Source: Thermoplasmata archaeon (lineage in GTDB: Archaea > Thermoplasmatota > Thermoplasmata > Thermoplasmatales > Thermoplasmataceae). Taken from it: a DNA stretch of 10,151 nt. The notes under the pieces are model-generated. The model saw only the letters and a program-made list of their open reading frames with translations. It was not told the DNA's origin and made no database searches. The DNA lies in contig JAJYDZ010000032.1 of the NCBI GenBank assembly GCA_021790415.1, positions 1-10,151 on the forward strand. The letters are read 5' to 3'. Position 1 is the first letter of the stretch. Each line of letters opens with the position of its first letter. Positions 5,872-10,151 of the stretch are shown piece by piece. The translations under genes and the position numbers were made by a program.

Positions 5872-6197
5872 TTACTGCAACTGCTGAATCCTTTTATGTT
5901 TTGGGGACTTTATTGGAGTTCCGGATTTACACATTACGCAACAGGAAATATACAATAAATTGGCTCATCTCAGCTTTTCATTAGAATTCCGCGATCTCAT
6001 CTCATCAGTATTTGTGAGGTCTTTTATTTCCCTTCTATGTTCGGCATTTCTTACTTTATAATGAATAAATCTTTAAACTTTTGAGTATTATAAAGACAGA
6101 ACAATAAATGACATCAATTAGAGATGCGGTAATATTCCAAAAGGCTGAGCTTGAAGCAGGAGTATCTTAAGATCAAAATAGCACCTGCCACAATAGA
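5872..6197. other. 326-base stretch without a recognisable gene between tRNA-Ile and the tnpB relic
   Basis: Beyond the tRNA terminator I see a third TTACGCAACA (5934-5943) and a TATA-like CTTTAAACTT (6071-6080) about 33 bases before an ATG at 6108. That ATG opens only a 20-codon frame. A second frame from about 6162 to 6285 stays open after it. These may be broken 5' parts of the tnpB relic or an unrelated decayed gene; no motif decides it. Confidence 0.5.
5890..5902 (+). terminator. T-rich terminator after tRNA-Ile
   Basis: CCTTTTATGTTTT, starting 19 bases after the tRNA. Archaeal RNA polymerase stops at such T-rich stretches without needing a hairpin. Confidence 0.5.
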
Positions 6198-6492
6198 ATG
6201 GCTCACAGCAACCCTTTTTCTGTTGTTGAGGGAGGCAATGAAATCGGCTTTTCCCTCAAGACCAAAAAAATACATTTGAAATTGGATTATTCCAGTCTAT
6301 TATGTTTATTTTTAGAATAACCACTATGGCGTTAACTGCCTGAACTGCAACCTTGAACTTCATGCCGATCTCAATGCCGCAAGAAGCATTGGAATACTTG
6401 GCAAATCTGAGTATTTCAGCATGCTGTCAACCAGCCAATCGTTGCGTCATCCAGACAGCAACAAGCCCCTTCCGTCAGGGAGGGGTAGTTGA
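6198..6492 (+). pseudogene. tnpB: Decayed TnpB of an IS200/IS605-family element
   Basis: Two fragments in different frames. The clear one (6316-6492) has NCLNCNLELHADLNAARSIG followed by LGKSEYF and ends PLPSGRGS. This is the C-terminus of TnpB, with the second half of its zinc finger (CxxC) and the aspartate of the third RuvC motif (ADLNAA). The upstream fragment (6198-6320, starting MAHSNPFS and containing EIGFSLKTKKIHLKLDY) looks like the beta-rich region that precedes the RuvC domain, with lower certainty. Between them the RuvC I and II parts, well over 100 residues, are missing, and the frame shifts by one. The nuclease cannot be functional. The fragment ends in the element's right-end hairpin, and no TnpA is present. 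The loss suggests an internal deletion after insertion beside the membrane-protein gene. Confidence 0.8.
6466..6485 (+). repeat. Right-end hairpin of the IS200/IS605 element (omega-RNA 3' hairpin)
   Basis: CCCCTTCC-GTCA-GGGAGGGG folds into an 8-base stem with one T-G wobble and a 4-base loop, overlapping the last tnpB codons. In this family the subterminal right-end hairpin is recognised by TnpA and forms the 3' scaffold of the TnpB guide RNA. It is intact here although the coding region is not. Confidence 0.7.
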
Positions 6493-6503
6493 CTGTCCAC
6501 ATA

Positions 6504-6513
6504 TTAAAATATA
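6504..6513 (+). promoter_or_regulatory. TATA box of the H-x4-D-H membrane protein gene
   Basis: TTAAAATATA, centred about 24 bases before the GTG at 6532. The gene is probably leaderless. The box lies only 12 bases after the tnpB relic, so it may belong partly to element-derived DNA. Confidence 0.55.
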
Positions 6514-6531
6514 AACTGGAAATGACCTGAA

Positions 6532-7128
6532 GTGATCCCGTTTGGTTTTCTATTACTTCTTGCCATTTTTATCGCCTTCTTCCATATGCTTGCGCCAGAC
6601 CATTGGATTCCCCTAACATCTCTTGCTTCAAAAAGGCAATATTCACCCCCAAAAAAATACGGAATTGCTACATTGATCGGCGGTGGACATGCTACTATCT
6701 CTGGGGCTCTGGGTTTACTATTTCTCTTTTTGGGTTTTACATTTCTCAGGGCAGATATCAATGAGCTTGTGTATATTTCAATTGCACTTCTCCTAATAGT
6801 GGGTTTATACTTCATTTTAAATGGATATGGAGAATCAAGGGAATCAAAAGAAAACCTTGAGAATTCCATAATCGCAGTCAGTGTTTTCCCAGATTTTGCC
6901 ATAATACCCATAATGGTATCGGCCTCGGAATACACACTTCCATATGGATTGCTGATTTTCATCGGGTTTCTTATATCAAGTATATTATCCATCAACGCAA
7001 TTATATTTCTCAATTCTAAAACTATAGGCAAGAGAATGGCTGAAATGAAACCTGAAAATCTTGATTATGTGATTGGTATTCTTCTCATAGCTACGGCGTT
7101 GATTATACTAGTATTTCCATCTTTTTAA
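6532..7128 (+). CDS. Six-helix membrane protein with NiCoT-like H-x4-D-H signature
   Basis: A 198-residue integral membrane protein with about six hydrophobic helices (near 3-22, 45-72, 78-98, 112-131, 136-160, 177-197). Helix 1 ends in HMLAPDH (H18, D23, H24), an exact H-x4-D-H. This is the metal-binding signature of nickel/cobalt transporters of the NiCoT/RcnA group. GGGHATIS (50-57, H53) resembles their second histidine motif. A role in metal transport is therefore plausible, but the protein is shorter than NiCoT permeases and I cannot name the substrate. Relatives annotated as UreH- or NicO-like are the nearest I can suggest. The GTG at 6532 is the first usable start and fits the TATA box; the ATG at 6522 meets a stop at once. 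It ends 11 bases from sufU, tail-to-tail. A long minus-strand frame inside it is treated as a shadow. Confidence 0.75.
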   Translation: MIPFGFLLLLAIFIAFFHMLAPDHWIPLTSLASKRQYSPPKKYGIATLIGGGHATISGALGLLFLFLGFTFLRADINELVYISIALLLIVGLYFILNGYGESRESKENLENSIIAVSVFPDFAIIPIMVSASEYTLPYGLLIFIGFLISSILSINAIIFLNSKTIGKRMAEMKPENLDYVIGILLIATALIILVFPSF

Positions 7129-7151
7129 TATTTCAGCTTTTATCTGCTTTT
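7119..7151 (+). terminator. T-rich terminator of the membrane protein gene
   Basis: Three runs of T (CTTTTTAA, GCTTTTA, GCTTTTAA) directly after the stop codon and extending into the 3' end of sufU. This fits hairpin-independent archaeal termination on the plus strand. Confidence 0.4.
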
Positions 7152-7526
7152 AAGGTGACTTTTTATACCTTTCTGAACGGCATCATAAGAAATTAGAGCA
7201 CATCTTTCCCTTGCCGGTCCCAGTTTGAGACCAATGTTAGCAAGAACTTCGTCTTTAGACATCCTCCTTATTTCATCCCTGGTTTTTCCCATAAGGTTTT
7301 CAGAAAGGATTGAAGCTGCGGCAGTACTGATTGAACATCCTCTTGTTACATACTTTATATCCACCAAGATTTCTCCATCAAATTTCATATCGAGGACAAT
7401 GGTATCGCCACAAGTTGGGTTTGTCTCTATAATCTCCACATCACGGTCTAAGATTTTACCAAAGTTTCTTGGTGTTCTGAAATGTTCATCCAGAATCTCA
7501 CTATTGATATATTCGTCATCCGTCAA
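7140..7526 (-). CDS. sufU: SufU/IscU-type iron-sulfur scaffold or sulfur-transfer protein
   Basis: A 128-residue member of the IscU/NifU N-terminal family that accepts sulfur from SufS. All three cysteines are present: C39 in NPTCGD (with D41), C64 in GCSIS, and C109 in PARERCAL. The P-A-R-x-x-C context and the longer stretch before C109 favour SufU over IscU; in Bacillus SufU acts as a zinc-dependent sulfur-transfer partner of SufS. ILDEHFRTPRNFG (11-23) is the usual N-terminal motif. The start is TTG at 7526, which overlaps the sufS stop (TTGA). An out-of-frame ATG at 7519 does not help, and AAGAGG 8 bases upstream supports TTG. It is the last gene of sufB-D-S-U. Confidence 0.92.
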   Translation of the reverse strand: MTDDEYINSEILDEHFRTPRNFGKILDRDVEIIETNPTCGDTIVLDMKFDGEILVDIKYVTRGCSISTAAASILSENLMGKTRDEIRRMSKDEVLANIGLKLGPARERCALISYDAVQKGIKSHLKSR

Positions 7527-8806
7527 AATCCGAACCTCTTTATGCTTGCACTTAACGCCTCAAACAATTTTTCCACATCTTCGCGTGTATTATAAACATA
7601 ATATGATGCCCTGGTAGTGGCTGATACCCCCAGATCTTCCGTCATTGGCATGGCACAGTGATGCCCTGATCTCAATTCAACTCCGTATGTTCTGTCTGCC
7701 AAAGAAGAGAGATCATGTGGATGGATTGCGTGAACTTTTACAGACAAGTTTTCTGAACTGATATTTTCTTTATCAAATTTTGGTATTTCTCCAATATTGA
7801 AAGCATAGATGCCGGCTCTGTTCTCAATGTTCCTGGTTCCATATGAGATTAGATCCTTTATACCACTATTTTCTTCCATTTTCAGAGTATAAGCTATTAG
7901 ATCCTTTTCATGATTCCTCACGTTTTCTATTCCCAAATCCCTGAGGAAATCTACTGCCGCCGAGAATCCAATGGCACCCTCTATATTTGGAGTTCCCGCT
8001 TCAAATTTTATAGGTATGTCTTCACAAGTGAAACCTGCCTTTGTGACTGTCCTTATCATTTCCCCTCCACCCATGAAAGGAGGAAGTCCCTCAAGTGCTT
8101 CTTCCTTTCCATACAGGCATCCTATACCCGATGGCCCCATCATTTTATGACCTGAAAATGCAAGAAAGTCGCAATTCATATCCTTGGCGTTGACTGGCAT
8201 GTGCGGTACGCTCTGAGCTCCGTCTACTATCATTATTGCACCTGCATCATGTGCTATTTTTGAGATAGGTTTCATATCATTGATGTTGCCTAATATGTTT
8301 GAGCATTCTGTTAAAGAGACAATCTTTGTTTTCCTGGATATCAAATTGGAAACTTCCTCCGGAGATATTGGTTCATCATGTCTGGAGTTTAAGAACCTTA
8401 ACTTCACTTTCTTTCTTTCGCTCAACATCTGCCATGGAACAATATTGGAATGATGTTCACTGTTGCTCAGAATTATTTCATCGCCTTCCTGCAACTTGCT
8501 GCCAAGAGAATAAGCAAGAAGATTCAGTGCTTCAGTTGTGTTTCTCACAAAAACTATTTCCCTGTCCTTGGCTCCAATGAAATTTCCAATGTTCTCTCTG
8601 GAATGATTGAACATCTCGGTTGCTTCCTCACCCAATCTGTATACTCCTCTATGCACATTGCTGCAATGATTTTCATAAAAATCCACAACGGCATTTATTA
8701 CTTCGTATGGCTTCTGCGTTGTTGAAGCATTGTCCAGATAGATGATTCCTTCTTTATCTAATTTTTTGAAGATAGGAAAATGTTCCCTTACCTCGTCAAA
8801 ATTCAT
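7523..8806 (-). CDS. sufS: SufS-type cysteine desulfurase
   Basis: A 427-residue pyridoxal-phosphate enzyme that removes sulfur from cysteine to give alanine and a protein persulfide for Fe-S assembly. Group II features are present: YLDNASTTQKP (23-33), SEHHSN (116-121), VDGAQSVPH (194-202), the PLP lysine K221 in FSGHKMMGPSG, and the catalytic C384 in RSGHHCAMP. About 19 residues (near 340-358, EIPKFDKEN...) are inserted between FNIG and the IHPHD motif, where other SufS proteins run straight on; this is close to the active-site loop. It overlaps sufD by 11 bases at its start and sufU by 4 bases at its end. GAGCTGAT precedes the ATG at 8806. The packing means one transcript and coupled translation. 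Confidence 0.96.
   Translation of the reverse strand: MNFDEVREHFPIFKKLDKEGIIYLDNASTTQKPYEVINAVVDFYENHCSNVHRGVYRLGEEATEMFNHSRENIGNFIGAKDREIVFVRNTTEALNLLAYSLGSKLQEGDEIILSNSEHHSNIVPWQMLSERKKVKLRFLNSRHDEPISPEEVSNLISRKTKIVSLTECSNILGNINDMKPISKIAHDAGAIMIVDGAQSVPHMPVNAKDMNCDFLAFSGHKMMGPSGIGCLYGKEEALEGLPPFMGGGEMIRTVTKAGFTCEDIPIKFEAGTPNIEGAIGFSAAVDFLRDLGIENVRNHEKDLIAYTLKMEENSGIKDLISYGTRNIENRAGIYAFNIGEIPKFDKENISSENLSVKVHAIHPHDLSSLADRTYGVELRSGHHCAMPMTEDLGVSATTRASYYVYNTREDVEKLFEALSASIKRFGF
7535..7540 (-). promoter_or_regulatory. Ribosome binding site supporting the TTG start of sufU
   Basis: AAGAGG on the minus strand inside the 3' end of sufS, 8 bases before the TTG at 7526. It supports coupled translation from the overlapping TTGA. 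Confidence 0.55.
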
Positions 8807-10022
8807 CTATTATCAGCTCGTGGGCAAATCTATCCACCATTTCCGTGAATTTTGTATTATTTGCCCTTTCTATCATCGAGCCTACAAAACCAGCAGAAAT
8901 CATAGATTTTGCGTCCTTCTCTGATATTCCTCTGCTCCTAATATAAGTTAGCTCTTCTTTGTCTATGGAACTTATTGCCGATCCATGTTTGGATCGGGTG
9001 TCGTTGTTTTTTATCATTAGAGCAGGCTTTGAATTTGCATATCCAAGCTTAGAAAGAAGAACGATTCTTGAATCATAAAATCCAGTTGATTTAGTACTTT
9101 CAAGTTCAATATCAATGTTGCCGCGATGAATAGTTGAACTTTCGCCTGTGACAACACCTCTAACGTGAATATCAGCATTTGTGTGTTTTCCAACCTGAAA
9201 ACTGCTATCCCTTATGTCTATCTTCTGCTTCCCTGAGCTGAAACTTACTCCGAAAACCTTGTAATCTGATTGATCACCCATCTGATTTGATTCGTTCTGA
9301 AAGAGAACCTTTCCGGCTCCATGATTTATATGATATATTGTTCCAAGTGTGTTCTTTTCTCCAAATGTTCTAATAAACGTAATGTCAAATACCCCATCTG
9401 CCTTGTCCTGCATATAGTGGTAATCCAGATTTGCCCCATCTTCAAGGTAAAAGTAAATATTTCTTCCCTGGACTCCGTTACCTGAACCTTCACTTGTCCT
9501 AATATCAGAGAGTACCAATTTTGTATTTCTTCCGATCCAAACAAAATCCTTCTGTGACCCTGATTCTGATGCCCTGATTGATGTTTCTATGCTTATGGAT
9601 AGGGATATATCTGATTGAGTTTTTATAAATAAACCTCCCTGCCAAGACGAATTGATAAGATGCTCTTCCCTTTCATTTCCAAAAAATGACTCAACCTTAT
9701 TCCGTATTTGTGAAGAATTAGAGAGAGCATCGGATAGATGATCTATCTCAAATTGAGCAGATTTTCCCTTCCTCATAATGAAAGCATTACCAGAAACAAT
9801 GATATCTGCTCCAGAATTTTGTTGGTCTGTTCTGCTTGTGGAGTAGTTACCAGTGGCCATTCTGACCAGTTCTAGGTCAGTAACTTCCACGTAATCTTTT
9901 ACTGTAGGACTCTCTTTATAATCTCTTACGGGTGATTTCAGGAATCGCAACATGGATTCCTTCCTGTAATCGAAAGATGGATCACTGATTTTTGATTTGA
10001 GAATTTCTGAGTAGGCTTCCAT
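8796..10022 (-). CDS. sufD: SufD, iron-sulfur scaffold subunit
   Basis: A 408-residue SufB/SufD-family protein that pairs with SufB on the SufBC2D scaffold, where clusters are built in the cytoplasm. After a helical N-terminal region (about 1-130) comes a long beta-helix-like core with family features: DSRIVLLSKLGYANSKP (317-333), SKHGSAIS (344-351) and a helical C-terminus with RGISEKDAKSMISAGFV (363-379). H346 matches the SufD histidine (H360 in Escherichia coli) needed for cluster assembly. The neighbouring residue is serine where E. coli SufD has cysteine, and the whole protein has no cysteine. This and the position after sufB mark it as SufD rather than SufB. It starts 6 bases after the sufB stop; AGGATGAT at 10028-10035 overlaps that stop and is a likely binding site. 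Confidence 0.92.
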   Translation of the reverse strand: MEAYSEILKSKISDPSFDYRKESMLRFLKSPVRDYKESPTVKDYVEVTDLELVRMATGNYSTSRTDQQNSGADIIVSGNAFIMRKGKSAQFEIDHLSDALSNSSQIRNKVESFFGNEREEHLINSSWQGGLFIKTQSDISLSISIETSIRASESGSQKDFVWIGRNTKLVLSDIRTSEGSGNGVQGRNIYFYLEDGANLDYHYMQDKADGVFDITFIRTFGEKNTLGTIYHINHGAGKVLFQNESNQMGDQSDYKVFGVSFSSGKQKIDIRDSSFQVGKHTNADIHVRGVVTGESSTIHRGNIDIELESTKSTGFYDSRIVLLSKLGYANSKPALMIKNNDTRSKHGSAISSIDKEELTYIRSRGISEKDAKSMISAGFVGSMIERANNTKFTEMVDRFAHELIIDEF

Positions 10023-10027
10023 GGAAT

Positions 10028-10035
10028 ATCATCCT
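10028..10035 (-). promoter_or_regulatory. Ribosome binding site of sufD within the sufB stop
   Basis: AGGATGAT on the minus strand includes the TGA stop of sufB and lies 5 bases before the sufD ATG at 10022, indicating coupled translation. Confidence 0.5.
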
Positions 10036-10151
10036 ACTGCGCCCATCTTGGACATTTCCATCTTAATGAGTCTGTTCATCTCAATGGCAAATTCCATGGG
10101 TATTTCTCTCATTACATCATCCAGGAAACCAAGTACTATCATAGATCGGAA
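10029..10151 (-). CDS. sufB: SufB, C-terminal 40 residues (cut by window edge)
   Basis: The visible tail has MIVLGFLDDVMREIPMEFA (residues 4-22 of the fragment) and EMNRLIK and ends in GAVG. This is the conserved C-terminus of SufB, the scaffold subunit on which Fe-S clusters are assembled with SufC and SufD. Only the tail is present, so the cluster-ligand residues cannot be judged. The stop TGA is 6 bases from the sufD start. sufC is expected further upstream, outside the window. Confidence 0.92.
   Translation of the reverse strand, partial: FRSMIVLGFLDDVMREIPMEFAIEMNRLIKMEMSKMGAVG

Noticed and set aside
6504..7031. Minus-strand frame of 175 codons inside the membrane protein gene
   Set aside because: The plus strand has a continuous six-helix protein with H-x4-D-H, a TATA box and a fitting start; the minus frame has no family feature.
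7225..7617. Plus-strand frame of 130 codons over sufU/sufS
   Set aside because: Antisense to strongly conserved SufU and SufS, with no motifs.
7910..8924. Several plus-strand frames of 60-93 codons over sufS and sufD
   Set aside because: All are shadows of the suf genes.
1..10151. CRISPR array or defence-gene cluster
   Set aside because: No regularly spaced direct repeats and no Cas, restriction or toxin-antitoxin motifs were seen; the only nuclease-related trace is the tnpB relic.

Overview
The window looks like chromosomal DNA of a Thermoplasmata archaeon, probably of the order Thermoplasmatales. The archaeal assignment rests on ABCE1/Rli next to an archaeosine-type tRNA-guanine transglycosylase, a tRNA gene without an encoded CCA end, and TATA boxes about 22-35 bases before start codons (short-leader or leaderless genes). 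The narrower assignment is inferred from the small ABCE1-linked protein and from protein similarity recalled from memory. The genus cannot be fixed from the sequence alone.

Layout. (1) 1-2419, minus strand: a tight cluster of an uncharacterised 143-residue protein, the ribosome-recycling ATPase ABCE1/Rli, and the first 67 residues of TgtA. This is a translation and tRNA-modification unit. (2) 2544-3572, plus strand: dihydropteroate synthase (FolP), overlapping tail-to-tail by 26 bases with a Fur/PerR-family regulator (3547-3969, minus). The regulator is transcribed divergently from histidyl-tRNA synthetase (4042-5331, plus) across a 72-base AT-rich spacer that holds both TATA boxes and a pair of inverted arms. 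(3) 5332-6531: 1.2 kb with little coding capacity. It holds a complete tRNA-Ile(GAU) gene with a palindrome in its promoter, several short inverted repeats, two doubtful small ORFs, and a decayed IS200/IS605-type tnpB that keeps its right-end hairpin. (4) 6532-7128, plus: a six-helix membrane protein with the H-x4-D-H signature of nickel/cobalt transporters. (5) 7140-10151, minus: an iron-sulfur assembly operon sufB (3' end only), sufD, sufS, sufU, tightly packed or overlapping; sufC is not in the window.

Functional links. ABCE1 carries two [4Fe-4S] clusters, so the Suf machinery at the other end of the window plausibly serves it. TgtA modifies G15 of archaeal tRNAs, and the tRNA-Ile here has a G at that position. 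The Fur-family regulator could control metal or peroxide responses, but its target is not shown by the sequence. I see no CRISPR array, defence island or clear novel system. The best leads are the tnpB relic with its preserved hairpin beside the membrane-protein promoter, the shared hisS/regulator spacer, the tRNA-Ile promoter palindrome and the unusual base at tRNA position 55, and the H-x4-D-H membrane protein.
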